Origin: Bacillota bacterium
GTDB lineage: Bacteria; Bacillota; Clostridia; Christensenellales; Aristaeellaceae
Length of the DNA: 44,745 nucleotides
Direction of reading: 5' to 3'
Assembly (NCBI GenBank): GCA_023404715.1
Contig: JAEYAR010000146.1
Location: forward strand, 1-44,745
Below the pieces are notes generated by a model, which ran no database searches, was not told the origin of the DNA, and saw nothing but the letters and a program-made list of their open reading frames with translations. Positions 7,939 to 16,527 of this stretch are shown in pieces (the first letter of the stretch is position 1; every line of letters starts with the position of its first letter). The translations under genes and the position numbers were made by a program.

Positions 7939-8862
7939 TCAGCCCTTAATCGAGCCGATCATGACGCCTTTGACGAAGTATTTTTCCACAAACGGGAAGA
8001 CGATCAGCAGCGGCAGCGTGCCGGCGATGACCACGATGTACTTCACCGATTCAGAGATGCGCAGCAGCTCCACGACCGCGGTTGCGTTTTCCATGTTTTG
8101 GCCGGATTGTGCGCTTTGCAGCGCCACCTCGGCCTTGAGGAGGATGTCGCGCAGCACCAGTTGCAGGGGATACATTTCGGGTTTGGTGATGTAGAGCATG
8201 GCGTTCCAGTAGGACAGCCAATGCCCCACCGCGTAAAACAGGCCGATGACCGCGATGATGGTGCTGGCGTTGGGGAGCACGACGCTGACGAAAAAGCGTA
8301 CGTTGTTGCAACCGTCGATCTGCGCCGCGTCTTGTAGCTCGTCCGGAATAGAGGTGGCGAGGAACGTGCGGGTGATGATCAGGTTCCACGTGGAAATGGC
8401 GCCCGGCAGCACCAGGGACCATACGGTGTTGAGCAATTTTAGGTCCTTTACCAGCAGGTAAGTAGGGATCATACCGCCGCTGAAGAACATGGTAAACAGC
8501 ACCATCCAGTTGAGTACGCCGCGCAAGGCGAACGTGCGGCGCGAGAGCACGAAGGCGCCGGTCATGGTGAGCGCCAAATTGATACAGGTGCCCACGACGG
8601 TGTAGAAGAGGGTATTGACATACCCGCGCCAAAGCGAATCGTTGGCCAGCACGCGCCTAAAGCCCTCGTAATTAAAGCCCTTGGGCCAAAGCAGCACCCT
8701 GCCGGCAAAGACCTCCTCGGGCGACGAGATGGCCGAGATCAGACACAGATACATGGGATAGAAAAACACAAGCGTGAGCAGCCCCAGCAAAATCATGATG
8801 AACATGTCAAAATGCAGATCGCCCTGCGTCTTGGACTTTTTGTACCAGCTATCCTTTTTCAT
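7939..8862 (-). CDS. carbohydrate ABC transporter permease (LplC/YtcP-like)
   Basis: A 307-residue inner-membrane protein with about six membrane segments, the first at ~20-43 (MFIMILLGLLTLVFFYPMYL). The EAA-type loop that contacts the ATPase is in SIPDELQDAAQIDGCNNVRFFVSVVLPNA (only key residues matter: E, A, DG, P). This is the classic second permease of binding-protein-dependent sugar transporters. AGGGAG lies upstream of the ATG. It starts 11 nt after the other permease gene and precedes the binding protein by 21 nt. Confidence 0.9.
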   Translation of the reverse strand: MKKDSWYKKSKTQGDLHFDMFIMILLGLLTLVFFYPMYLCLISAISSPEEVFAGRVLLWPKGFNYEGFRRVLANDSLWRGYVNTLFYTVVGTCINLALTMTGAFVLSRRTFALRGVLNWMVLFTMFFSGGMIPTYLLVKDLKLLNTVWSLVLPGAISTWNLIITRTFLATSIPDELQDAAQIDGCNNVRFFVSVVLPNASTIIAVIGLFYAVGHWLSYWNAMLYITKPEMYPLQLVLRDILLKAEVALQSAQSGQNMENATAVVELLRISESVKYIVVIAGTLPLLIVFPFVEKYFVKGVMIGSIKG

Positions 8863-8873
8863 CGTTACGCTCC

Positions 8874-9785
8874 CTATAAAATGCCGTTTCCACTGAGCTT
8901 TTTGGACGCTACGTTGGCGATCAGCAGCAGGACGAAGTTGACCACGGAGTTAAACATGCCGATGGCCGCGGAGTACGAATACTGGCCGTTGATCAATCCG
9001 GCCTTATAGGAATAGGTGGAGATGATCTCTGATACGGAGATGTTGGTGGCGCTTTGCATCAGGTAAACCTTTTCGTGGCCGACGCTCATCAGCCCGCCGA
9101 CGGCCAGAATCAACGTGATGGACATCGTAGGCAAAATGGCCGGAATGTCGATGTGCCAGATGCGCTGCAGCTTGTTGGCGCCATCTACCATGGAGGCCTC
9201 GTACAGCTCAGGGTTCACGCTGGTGAGCGCGCCCGTATAGATGATGGTGCCCCAGCCCGCGCCCTGCCAGATGCCCGATATGAGGTAAGTGGGAAGGAAG
9301 GCGGAGGCCCGGGTGAAATCGACACCCTTTGCGCCCATGGCGCGGAGGATCTGGTTGATGGCGCCCACCTGGTTGTTGGTAAAGAGCGTCAGCATGCCGA
9401 CCACCACGACGGTGGAGACGAAGTGCGGCATATAGAATACGGTCTGCGCGGTTTTGCGGTAGCGGCTGGCGGGCACGGAATTGAACATCAGCGCCAATAA
9501 AATAGGCAGGGGATAGGAAAACAGCAGGGAGGATAGCGATATGCGCAGCGTGTTGGCGATGTACTCAAAGCTGGTCGGCAGGCTCAAAAAATTGTGAAAA
9601 TGCTTGAAACCGACAAACTTGCTGCCCTCCATGCCTTTCCAGGGATTGAAATCCATAAAGGCGATTTGCAGGCCGTACATTGGGCCGTAGCAGAAGATGA
9701 CGTAATAGGCCACCATCGGTATGGCGAGAAGATACAGATCCCAGTTGCGGGTCATATCCTTTTTGAGATAACGCAGCGCATGCAC
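8874..9785 (-). CDS. ABC transporter permease (LplB-like)
   Basis: The first permease of the sugar transporter, 303 residues, with about six membrane segments beginning with LYLLAIPMVAYYVIFCYGP. The EAA loop is around YEASMVDGANKLQRIWHI. I chose GTG at 9785 because AAGGAGG lies just upstream of it. The ATG at 9827 has no ribosome site and would place the AAGGAGG inside the gene. It is the first gene of the five-gene minus-strand operon (two permeases, binding protein, phosphoesterase, isomerase). It is divergent from the binding protein/kinase/regulator cassette, a common arrangement for YesMN-type control of sugar uptake. Confidence 0.88.
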   Translation of the reverse strand: MHALRYLKKDMTRNWDLYLLAIPMVAYYVIFCYGPMYGLQIAFMDFNPWKGMEGSKFVGFKHFHNFLSLPTSFEYIANTLRISLSSLLFSYPLPILLALMFNSVPASRYRKTAQTVFYMPHFVSTVVVVGMLTLFTNNQVGAINQILRAMGAKGVDFTRASAFLPTYLISGIWQGAGWGTIIYTGALTSVNPELYEASMVDGANKLQRIWHIDIPAILPTMSITLILAVGGLMSVGHEKVYLMQSATNISVSEIISTYSYKAGLINGQYSYSAAIGMFNSVVNFVLLLIANVASKKLSGNGIL

Positions 9786-9876
9786 CCGGCTTCCCCCCTC
9801 CTTATCATCCAACAATGACCAAAGCATACCATTATTTTTTGGGCGAGGCTATGGATTTTTCTCGCACCGCCTATGG

Positions 9877-9893
9877 AAATATGGGCCATATTT
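9877..9893. promoter_or_regulatory. 17-bp palindrome, candidate operator between divergent operons
   Basis: AAATATGG-G-CCATATTT is a perfect dyad in the 182-nt gap between two divergent operons. It ends next to a minus-strand TTGACA and 10 nt before the plus-strand -35 box. It could bind the neighbouring AraC-type regulator or a catabolite regulator. The match is structural only. Confidence 0.5.
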
Positions 9894-9903
9894 GTCAAAT
9901 GGA

Positions 9904-9933
9904 TTGACTTTCGGGATGGTTTTTTGCTAATAA
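9904..9933 (+). promoter_or_regulatory. promoter of the binding protein/kinase/regulator cassette
   Basis: TTGACT (9904-9909) and TAATAA (9928-9933) with an 18-nt spacer. Transcription would begin near 9940, so the ATG at 9938 cannot be the translation start. This supports the GTG at 9968. Confidence 0.6.
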
Positions 9934-9967
9934 TAGAATGAAGAGCGTACGAACGGGAGGGATGCGC

Positions 9968-11470
9968 GTGCGAAAGCGGTTTGCCAAGGTGTTTTTGATC
10001 CTCCTTTTGATATGGAACGCCGCCGCCCTCGGCGAAGGCGCGCCCCAAACGCCCATGGTGATTACCATTGCCGGCGAATATGCCGACTCGCTATCCGGCG
10101 GCTATGACGATCCCCTGCGCAGTTATCTGGAGGAACGCTTTGACATTTCGTTCGTCCCGCTGCAGATCGATACCACCGACGCATCCTACTCCTACCGTCT
10201 GCGGGCCGCGGCCAACGAATTTCCAGACATCATGCTCTATGACGCGCAGTGGGACTTCTTGTACTTTATTCAGGCCCACTCTTTGCGCGCGCTGCCGGAC
10301 ATCATGTCCGCTTACCCCAACCTGCGCCAGTACATCACCTATCCATACGCGAAGAATTTACAATACAACGGGAAAATATGGGGCCTTCCCCGCAGCCTAT
10401 ATGCCGAGGAGAGGCGTCTGCCCGGCTACTGCGTGCTCGTATACAAGGAGTATCTTGACCAAACAGGATGGAGCGCGCCCGTCACCATGGAGGACTGGCA
10501 TGCATTTCTCAGCGCTATTCAAGCCCTCGACGGCAGCATAATCCCGTTGACCTCACAAACGCCCTGGGCCCTTTTCAATTTCAGCCATTTTTATGGTCCG
10601 TTCGCCAACACCTGGGTATGGGATGCAAAGCGCCGAAGCTATGTGCCCGGCTTTTACACCCAGGAATACTGCGATCGCATTGCCGTCCTGCGCGGCCTGT
10701 GGGACGAGGGCCTGATCGACCCCGAATTTATGAACGTGCATTGCGGCAGGCCGTCGGGCGTGGACCGTTTTTTGCTCAGGCAGGCTGCCTGCATCGTCTA
10801 TCCCACCTCGACCCACGTGCTGATGTCGGAGCTGCTGCACCGTTGGTCGCACATATATCCCGATACGCCGATTGAGGAGCAGGTAGAGGCGGTGTTCCTG
10901 CCCTGCGATGCCGACGGACAGTATTCCGAATCCCACGATTTGAACATGTCCGCCATCTATTTCGGCGCCAATGTCAGCGACGAGAAGATGGCGCGCATCC
11001 TGAGCTTGTTGGACTATCTGTGCTCGGCGGAGGGGCTGATGCTGCGCAGATGGGGGATACAAGGCGTGGATTATGAGCTGCGGGACGGCAGTCCGGTGTC
11101 GCTGCTGGAGGAAGGCGTGACGTTGTACGCCCAATACCCGTCTTATTCGCTGCTGCGCGTGCTGCCTAACCTGGACGACGCCTACATGCGCGCGGATACG
11201 TCCCTGCCGTCCTTTGCCACGGGGCTAAGCGCCCTATGCGGGCAGTGGGAAACCCTATGCCAGCGCCGGTGGCGGCACTGGTCTTCGCTCAGGGCCAATA
11301 CCATCCTGATCGACTCCGGCGCCTACTTCAACCCCAACCTGCCTGAGATCAGCTTTCGCATGCTCACTGCGCCCGAGGGGGTAGAGGCGTGTTTTGAAAG
11401 CGTCAAGGAGGAGCTCGCGGCGCAAGGCATCGAGCAACTCATTTTTAAAGTAACGGTCAATTTGCAATGA
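9968..11470 (+). CDS. extracellular solute-binding protein paired with a histidine kinase (probable sensory binding protein)
   Basis: A 500-residue protein related in fold to sugar-binding proteins (ANEFPDIMLYDAQW, YNGKIWGLPRSLY, LWDEGLIDPEF). A short hydrophobic signal (KVFLILLLIWNAAALG) is present without a lipobox cysteine. The GTG at 9968 has GGGAGG seven nt upstream; the ATGs at 9938 and 9962 are in the promoter or too close to that site. The last bases overlap the kinase start (ATGA at 11467), so the two are translationally coupled. No permease follows in this operon, so it more likely presents sugar to the kinase than feeds transport. That role is inference; an extra transport subunit is the alternative. 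Confidence 0.8.
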   Translation: MRKRFAKVFLILLLIWNAAALGEGAPQTPMVITIAGEYADSLSGGYDDPLRSYLEERFDISFVPLQIDTTDASYSYRLRAAANEFPDIMLYDAQWDFLYFIQAHSLRALPDIMSAYPNLRQYITYPYAKNLQYNGKIWGLPRSLYAEERRLPGYCVLVYKEYLDQTGWSAPVTMEDWHAFLSAIQALDGSIIPLTSQTPWALFNFSHFYGPFANTWVWDAKRRSYVPGFYTQEYCDRIAVLRGLWDEGLIDPEFMNVHCGRPSGVDRFLLRQAACIVYPTSTHVLMSELLHRWSHIYPDTPIEEQVEAVFLPCDADGQYSESHDLNMSAIYFGANVSDEKMARILSLLDYLCSAEGLMLRRWGIQGVDYELRDGSPVSLLEEGVTLYAQYPSYSLLRVLPNLDDAYMRADTSLPSFATGLSALCGQWETLCQRRWRHWSSLRANTILIDSGAYFNPNLPEISFRMLTAPEGVEACFESVKEELAAQGIEQLIFKVTVNLQ

Positions 11471-13260
11471 GACATAAGCAGAGGTACGCATACACGGTAA
11501 CGCACCGGCGATTTGTACGCATCGCGCTCATCATGACCATCGCGCTGATCGCCGTCATTGTGATAACCTGCGCGTTGTACACGTCCGTGATTCTTGAGCG
11601 CAACCGCGGCTATGTGGAAGGCGTGATGAATCAGTACCGGGATAGCTTGGATGCGCAGCTGGAAGAATACGCGCAGCTGGTGCAAACCGCGGCTTACGAT
11701 CCCTCGGTCCGCGATTACCTGCTGGCGGAGGATGCCTACGAACGGCATCTGGCGGGCCTGCGGGTCAGCACGCTGTTTTCTAACCTAAAAATGGTGCGCA
11801 ACGGCATCGAGGATTTTTTCGTGTTCCGCCCTGACGACGCGCAGATTACCTATGTGCGCCTAGGGGCGGAACAGCCCGCGCTGATGCGGCGGCTGTGGCA
11901 ATGTAAAAAGCCGGAGATCATCGGCATTTTTCCGTATGCCTCTACCTACGGGCAGCCGTGTGACGCGGATTTTGTCACGATCCTGGGCTGTCCCGTGTAT
12001 AACCTCTCCGGCGACGAGCAGCATACCAGCGTCACCGGCGCGGTGGCCGTGGCCATCGGCAGGCAGGCGCTCGAGAACAACCTGCGTGAGTTTTACCAGT
12101 TGGACGGCATTCACTATTCGCTGATGGATCGTAGCCGGTCGGTCATCTTGGGCGAGCAGCTTCCCGTTACGGCGCAGGACTATCGCCTGGCCAGCGATGG
12201 GGGCACCGTTACGCGTGATACCGTCGCGACATCCCTGATGCTGTCGGGCATCCCTGCGATGAACGCGGTGTTGGCCGTGCAGACGGACAAGCAGGTGCTT
12301 TTGAAGGATTTGTTTACCATTACGCTGGTGGTGCTGATGATGGCCCTGGGCCTGCTAGGGGTGTTGCTGCGCATGTTTGGGCGGATCAGCAGCGAGATCA
12401 CCATGCCGCTGGCCAACTTGACCGAGGCGGTCAAACATATGGACGCAGACCCTACGCACAAGCGCCATGTGTCCGAAGAGGGAAACGCGGATTTTCGCAT
12501 GCTCTCCGCTAGCCTGAACCGCATGTTGAAAACAGAAACGCGCCTCACCTGCGAATTGCTGGAGGCAAACCGTAGCTTATATGAGAGTGAGCTTGCGAAA
12601 AAGCATTTGGAGTTGCAGTTCTTGCGCAGCCAGATCAACCCACATTTTTTGTACAACACGTTGGAAACCATCCGTTCCATTGCGTTGGTTTACAAGGTGC
12701 CTGAGGCGGCGTCCGCAGCCAAGAACCTGGCCAAGCTGCTGCGTTACTCCATCAAAGGCGGGGAGATCATGCCCCTGGCAAGCGAGCTTGAAATCATCCG
12801 TTGCTACCTGTCCATCCAAGAGCTGCGCTTCGGCGCGCGCATTCAAACCGTCTTTCACATCGACGCGGCGGTGGAGGGGCTCTACATTCCCCGCATGTGC
12901 CTGCAACCGTTGGTGGAGAACGCGGTGGTTCATGGCCTGGAAACCTCTATCGGGCCGGGCGTTCTGACCCTCTCGGGCTGGAAGGACGCTCAATCGCTAT
13001 GGGTCTCGATCGAAGATACAGGCGTGGGCATTGGCCCGGAAGAATTAGCGCGCATCAATCGTCAACTTGCGGCCCCCTTTTCCGAGGAAGCCGAGCAGCG
13101 GGGTGGAATCGGCATGTTGAATGTGGCCAGGCGGCTTCAGCTGTCCCTGGGAGACGATTTTATCATGCAAGTGTCCAGCGAACTGAACCAAGGGACCGTG
13201 GTAACGCTTCGCATGCCGCTGTGCAAGCTGGAACAGACAGGGGGAGGGGCACGTGTATAA
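11467..13260 (+). CDS. sensor histidine kinase, YesM family
   Basis: A 597-residue membrane kinase. The first membrane helix is at ~18-40, a ~230-residue extracellular domain follows, the second helix is at ~275-300, then a HAMP-like linker. The His_kinase domain has the phospho-acceptor His393 in QINPHFLYN. The ATPase part shows LVENAVVHGLE (N box), DTGVGIG (G1) and GGIGMLNV (G2). This is the class that controls sugar uptake through AraC-type response regulators. It overlaps the binding-protein gene by 4 nt upstream and the regulator gene by 8 nt downstream, so all three are probably made from one mRNA. Confidence 0.93.
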   Translation: MRHKQRYAYTVTHRRFVRIALIMTIALIAVIVITCALYTSVILERNRGYVEGVMNQYRDSLDAQLEEYAQLVQTAAYDPSVRDYLLAEDAYERHLAGLRVSTLFSNLKMVRNGIEDFFVFRPDDAQITYVRLGAEQPALMRRLWQCKKPEIIGIFPYASTYGQPCDADFVTILGCPVYNLSGDEQHTSVTGAVAVAIGRQALENNLREFYQLDGIHYSLMDRSRSVILGEQLPVTAQDYRLASDGGTVTRDTVATSLMLSGIPAMNAVLAVQTDKQVLLKDLFTITLVVLMMALGLLGVLLRMFGRISSEITMPLANLTEAVKHMDADPTHKRHVSEEGNADFRMLSASLNRMLKTETRLTCELLEANRSLYESELAKKHLELQFLRSQINPHFLYNTLETIRSIALVYKVPEAASAAKNLAKLLRYSIKGGEIMPLASELEIIRCYLSIQELRFGARIQTVFHIDAAVEGLYIPRMCLQPLVENAVVHGLETSIGPGVLTLSGWKDAQSLWVSIEDTGVGIGPEELARINRQLAAPFSEEAEQRGGIGMLNVARRLQLSLGDDFIMQVSSELNQGTVVTLRMPLCKLEQTGGGARV

Positions 13261-13987
13261 GGTACTGCTCGTTGACGACGAAGCCTGGATTTTGGCGGGA
13301 CTGCAGGCGATGATCGATTGGAACGGCGAGGGATTCGACATCTGCGCAACCGCCTCGAGCGGGGCCGAGATGGAAGATAAGGTGCGGCGATACAAGCCGG
13401 ATCTGATTCTCGCCGACATCCGCATGCCGGGATGCGATGGCCTGACGGCGCTTAAAAAACTGCGGCAGGCAGGCTGCGCGGCGCTGTACGCCATCATCAG
13501 CGGTTATGCGGAGTTTTCCTATGCGCAGGAAGGAATCAGGCTGGGCGCGTGCGGTTATCTGCTAAAGCCTATCGAGGAAGAGGAACTCCTTGCCCTGCTC
13601 CGCACGGCGCGTACAGCGCTTCGGGAACGGTATGAAAAACTGCTGATGGACGAGTTGGAGCGGGATACCGGCCTCGTGGCCTCGCTCTTCAACGACGTGT
13701 GCTGGATCACGGTCGCATACGGCGGCGCAGGCGCGCTTGAACGGGCGCCCGCCTTATGCTGCAGGCTCAGCCGCGGATCGCGTATGTATCTAAGCGGTGA
13801 ACCGCTATTTAGCCAGGAGTCGGAAATTCCTGCCGATGTCTACATCGGAACCTGCTGCTATCGCCCGGGGCGGGATGGAGACTTTGCCTTAGCGGTGGCT
13901 GCCTGCCGCGAGGCTTCCTGGCAGGGGTTTATCTGGCCCGATAGGCGCCTGTTTGCCCGAAGGATCTGCCGCAAAACGCATCCGTAA
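13253..13987 (+). pseudogene. response regulator, receiver half of a frameshifted YesN-type gene
   Basis: The GTG start at 13253 follows GGGGAGGGG and overlaps the kinase stop. Residues 1-120 form a complete receiver domain: acidic pocket D8-D9, phospho-acceptor D55 in LADIRMPG, and the conserved Lys in GYLLKP. The following ~125 residues are the usual linker of YesN-like regulators. The frame then hits a TAA at 13985 before any DNA-binding domain. The AraC-type half continues in the next frame (13945-14523). The whole span, 1271 nt, is one base short of a multiple of three. As read, the product is a receiver with no output domain. Confidence 0.8.
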
Positions 13988-14523
13988 TAACGATAACGGC
14001 CACGCCGCAGCAGCTGATACAGCAATACAGGGAAAGCCTTGGCGATGTGACGCTCAGGCAGCTCTACGCCCTGTATCTGACCGTCCAGGGCTATACCGGC
14101 GGCATTCAACCGGACACGCCCGAATGGCTTTTAGAGCATTACCAGAATGCCAAGCAGCTGCTGGAACGCCTGGAGGCCGAACTGTGGCCGCGCGAAGAGC
14201 ACATCGACGATTCGGTTTCCGTCACCGCGTATTTAAAGGAACATTTTCAGGAGGATCTCTCTTTGGATTCGGTGTCCCAGGCCCTGTCCATGAGCGGCAG
14301 CAGCGTGCGGCGCGTTCTGCTACGCGAAAGCGGAGATACCTATCAGCATTATCTGGTCAAGCTGCGCCTGGAGCATGCGTGTTCGCTGCTCAGAAACGGC
14401 GGACAGAGCATCAACGAGGTCGCGTACGCCTGCGGCTTCCACGATGCGCTCTATTTCCGGCGTGTTTTTAAGAAGTGGTTTCACGTCACGCCGTCAAACT
14501 ATCGAAGCGGCGTTAAAGGCTAA
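13945..14523 (+). pseudogene. AraC-type DNA-binding half of the frameshifted response regulator
   Basis: This frame is open from just after a TAG at 13942 and encodes the rest of the regulator. It ends in a two-helix-turn-helix AraC domain (~100 residues: SLDSVSQALSMSGSSVRRVL, then SINEVAYACGFHDALYFRRV and the PSNYR end). The first possible start is GTG at 14047, with no ribosome site, so it is unlikely to be made by itself. A single lost base between 13945 and 13984 (or an assembly error) explains the split. No slippery heptamer for programmed -1 shifting is visible in the overlap. Confidence 0.8.
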
Positions 14524-14525
14524 GT

Positions 14526-14574
14526 AAAGCAGAAAATGCGCAGCAACTGTCTTGCTACACATTTTCTGCTTTTT
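14526..14574 (+). terminator. terminator of the kinase/regulator operon
   Basis: The 13-nt arms AAAGCAGAAAATG (14526-14538) and CATTTTCTGCTTT (14560-14572) pair perfectly and run into TTTT. It sits right after the regulator stop. Confidence 0.85.
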
Positions 14575-14597
14575 GACTTGGGAATCGCATGCCCAAT

Positions 14598-14918
14598 TTA
14601 TCTTAGCCCGAACAATAACTGGAGCCAGTTCTGGCGGCTGTGCAGAACACGACCGATCCGCACTTCGCCACCGCAGACGCGATAGAAGATGAGGTATGGG
14701 GAGACCACTAGATAGCGGTATCCTACAGCGATCATCATGGGCTCATCCGTCCGTATCGCAGCGCCGATCATCGGCGCATCTGCTAGCTGTAAGATGCTCT
14801 TTTCAAATTGCATCAGCAACTTCTGGGCGACATCCGGATTTTCCAGAACGATGTAGTCGAAAACTGCATCCATATCATCTACAGCCTGCTGCGTATAGCG
14901 AATAAGATATTCAGGCAT
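14598..14918 (-). CDS. RelE/ParE family toxin
   Basis: A 106-residue protein with the ParE/RelE fold pattern: an N-terminal YLIRYTQQAVDDMDAVFDYI helix pair, then PMIGAAIR and the C-terminal strand set YRYLVVSPYLIFYRVCGGEVRIGRVLHSRQ split over residues ~68-97. The HxRQ/W end is typical of ParE-like members. It is either a gyrase poison (ParE) or a ribosome-dependent RNase (RelE); sequence alone does not settle it. The start overlaps the antitoxin stop by 8 nt, so toxin synthesis is coupled to antitoxin synthesis. Confidence 0.85.
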   Translation of the reverse strand: MPEYLIRYTQQAVDDMDAVFDYIVLENPDVAQKLLMQFEKSILQLADAPMIGAAIRTDEPMMIAVGYRYLVVSPYLIFYRVCGGEVRIGRVLHSRQNWLQLLFGLR

Positions 14919-15201
14919 TTGTGATTCGCTCCTTCAGGCGCTTCATAACATCTTCATGTTCTACCATTTTCCCTTCGGCCATCTGTTGGTCAGCAATGGC
15001 AAGCTTCATTTGTAAGCGATACCATGCTTCGCGGCGGCAGAACGCCTCGTGACTCATGACAACCAGATCATTCTCGCCGTTGTTGGTGATGACGATTGGA
15101 TCGTCCGTCTGATGGCACAACTCAGAAAATTTCTTATAGTTCGCTCGAATAGCTGTAGACGGCTTAACGGTCAGCACGCTGGGGATCCTTGACTCCGACA
15201 T
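14911..15201 (-). CDS. Phd/YefM family antitoxin
   Basis: A 96-residue protein. Its N-terminal half has the Phd/YefM DNA-binding fold (VKPSTAIRANYKKFSELCH, DPIVITNNGENDLVVMS, EAF), and the charged C-terminal tail would wrap the toxin. AGGAGG lies upstream of the ATG. Gene order antitoxin-toxin with an 8-nt overlap is standard, and the antitoxin should repress its own promoter together with the toxin. Confidence 0.88.
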   Translation of the reverse strand: MSESRIPSVLTVKPSTAIRANYKKFSELCHQTDDPIVITNNGENDLVVMSHEAFCRREAWYRLQMKLAIADQQMAEGKMVEHEDVMKRLKERITNA

Positions 15202-15233
15202 CTCTATCGCCCTCCTGTCATTTATCTATTCTA

Positions 15234-15262
15234 ATTATACCATGCCGCATTTAAACTTACAA
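15234..15262 (-). promoter_or_regulatory. promoter of the antitoxin-toxin pair
   Basis: On the minus strand TTGTAA (15262-15257) and a perfect TATAAT (15239-15234) have a 17-nt spacer, with an extended -10 TGG just before. The hexamers lie 33-61 nt before the antitoxin start. Confidence 0.65.
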
Positions 15263-15612
15263 GTTTGCATATTTTGGATGATTGTGCCGCTACGTGCCGA
15301 ATGGTACGCATGGTGGTATGAAAGAGCCAATCGAAACTTCGGGTATGTGTATTTTGATGAAATCCCGGCGGATATTGATTGCGGAAGGATTTGCCTTCGC
15401 AATGCACAGTTCAATTTCCGGCAGCAGGAAGAAAACTATATTATAGAGAACATTGCAGAACATGCCGAATGGGATGATGCGGGGAAGCAAAGAAATTTCC
15501 GACATGACGGCGTCGAGAAAAAGATCAATCCCTATCAGCAGACCGCAGAGCGGAAGCGCTGGGCATCGATAATTCGGACGGGAAACGGCTGTTTAAAAAA
15601 TTTTTATTTCTT
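15263..15612. other. region without a recognised gene
   Basis: This AT-richer stretch lies between the toxin-antitoxin promoter and the sigma-gene promoter. A 134-codon plus-strand frame covers most of it but has no ribosome site and begins inside the other promoter. I see no family match, repeat or RNA structure. Confidence 0.4.
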
Positions 15613-15640
15613 TGTCACAAACCTGTGGCGGCCTTGTCTA
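15613..15640 (+). promoter_or_regulatory. candidate ECF-type autoregulated promoter
   Basis: TGTCAC (15613-15618) and TGTCTA (15635-15640) with a 16-nt spacer precede the sigma gene. The form (TGTCAC followed by GTCTA) looks like a group-4 sigma promoter rather than a housekeeping one, and sigma genes of this class often read their own promoter. Inference. Confidence 0.45.
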
Positions 15641-15662
15641 ATGTAACAGGAGGTAAGATACG

Positions 15663-16514
15663 ATGAACAAAAACGAAAACTTAAGCGCGCTGATTGACAA
15701 AGCCATCACCGGCGACCGGAATTCCCTTGAGACGGTCATCTTAAGCGTCCGGGACATGATCTTCAACCTGTCCCTGCGGATGCTGGGCACGTTCCACGAC
15801 GCGGAGGACGCAACCCAGGATATTATCCTGAAGGTTATTACCCATTTGTCGTCCTTCAGGCAGGAGAGCTCCTTTTCCACCTGGGTCTTCCGCATCGCCA
15901 CCAACCACCTGGTCAGCTACAAGAAGCATATGTTCGCCCAGTATCCTCTGTCCTTTGAATTCTATGGGGACGACATCGAAAACGCCCCGGCGGGGGACAT
16001 CCCCGACCTGACGCAGGAGGTGGAAAAATCCATTCTGGCGGAAGAACTGAAGCTGTCCTGCACCAACGTGATGCTGCAGTGCCTGGACACCGATGACCGG
16101 CTGGTCTTTGTGCTGGGGACCATGTTCAATGTGGACAGCCGCATCGCGGGGGATATTCTGGGAATCACGCCGGAGGCATACCGCCAGCGGCTCTCCCGCG
16201 TCCGTCGGAAAGTAGCTGATTTTCTCTCCGCCTACTGCGGCGAATACGGCAGCGGCAAATGCCGGTGCCGGGACAGGCTAAACTATGCGATTCAAAGCCA
16301 CCGGTTGAATCCGTCCCAGCTGGACTACACGTCAGCCTCGAAAACACCTGCTGGTATGGAAAAAACCCTCGGCTTCAAGAACGCCATGGAGGAAATCGAC
16401 GATTTGTCGGCATATTTTGCTTTCAGCAGGCTGTATGAATCGCCGGAGGAGATCAAACGGTTTCTGACAGAGTTTCTGGAATCCACTACCCTGTCAACCA
16501 TAAAAAACGCTTAG
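15663..16514 (+). CDS. RNA polymerase sigma factor, ECF-like, with long C-terminal extension
   Basis: A 283-residue protein. Residues ~20-95 match sigma region 2 (DMIFNLSLRMLGTFHDAEDA, then TQDI...SSFSTWVFRIATNHLVSY) and ~130-190 match region 4 (DDRLVFVLGTMFNVDSRIAGDILGI, then EAYRQRLSRVRRKV). Typical ECF factors end near 170-190 residues. Here about 95 more follow, starting with a Cys-containing stretch (CGEYGSGKCRCRD). No anti-sigma gene is adjacent, so the tail may regulate the factor itself. AGGAGGT lies 8 nt before the ATG. It heads a tight cluster with a small membrane protein (13-nt gap) and a DUF2461 protein. Confidence 0.85.
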   Translation: MNKNENLSALIDKAITGDRNSLETVILSVRDMIFNLSLRMLGTFHDAEDATQDIILKVITHLSSFRQESSFSTWVFRIATNHLVSYKKHMFAQYPLSFEFYGDDIENAPAGDIPDLTQEVEKSILAEELKLSCTNVMLQCLDTDDRLVFVLGTMFNVDSRIAGDILGITPEAYRQRLSRVRRKVADFLSAYCGEYGSGKCRCRDRLNYAIQSHRLNPSQLDYTSASKTPAGMEKTLGFKNAMEEIDDLSAYFAFSRLYESPEEIKRFLTEFLESTTLSTIKNA

Positions 16515-16527
16515 GAGGAACCAGAAC

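Noticed and set aside
13945..13987. programmed -1 frameshifting to join the two regulator halves
   Set aside because: No X-XXY-YYZ slippery heptamer in the right frame is present in the overlap, so a mutation or sequence error is more likely.
15242..15646. 134-codon plus-strand frame between the toxin-antitoxin pair and the sigma gene
   Set aside because: It begins in the antitoxin promoter, has no ribosome site, ends inside the sigma promoter and matches no family I know. A decayed gene remains possible.
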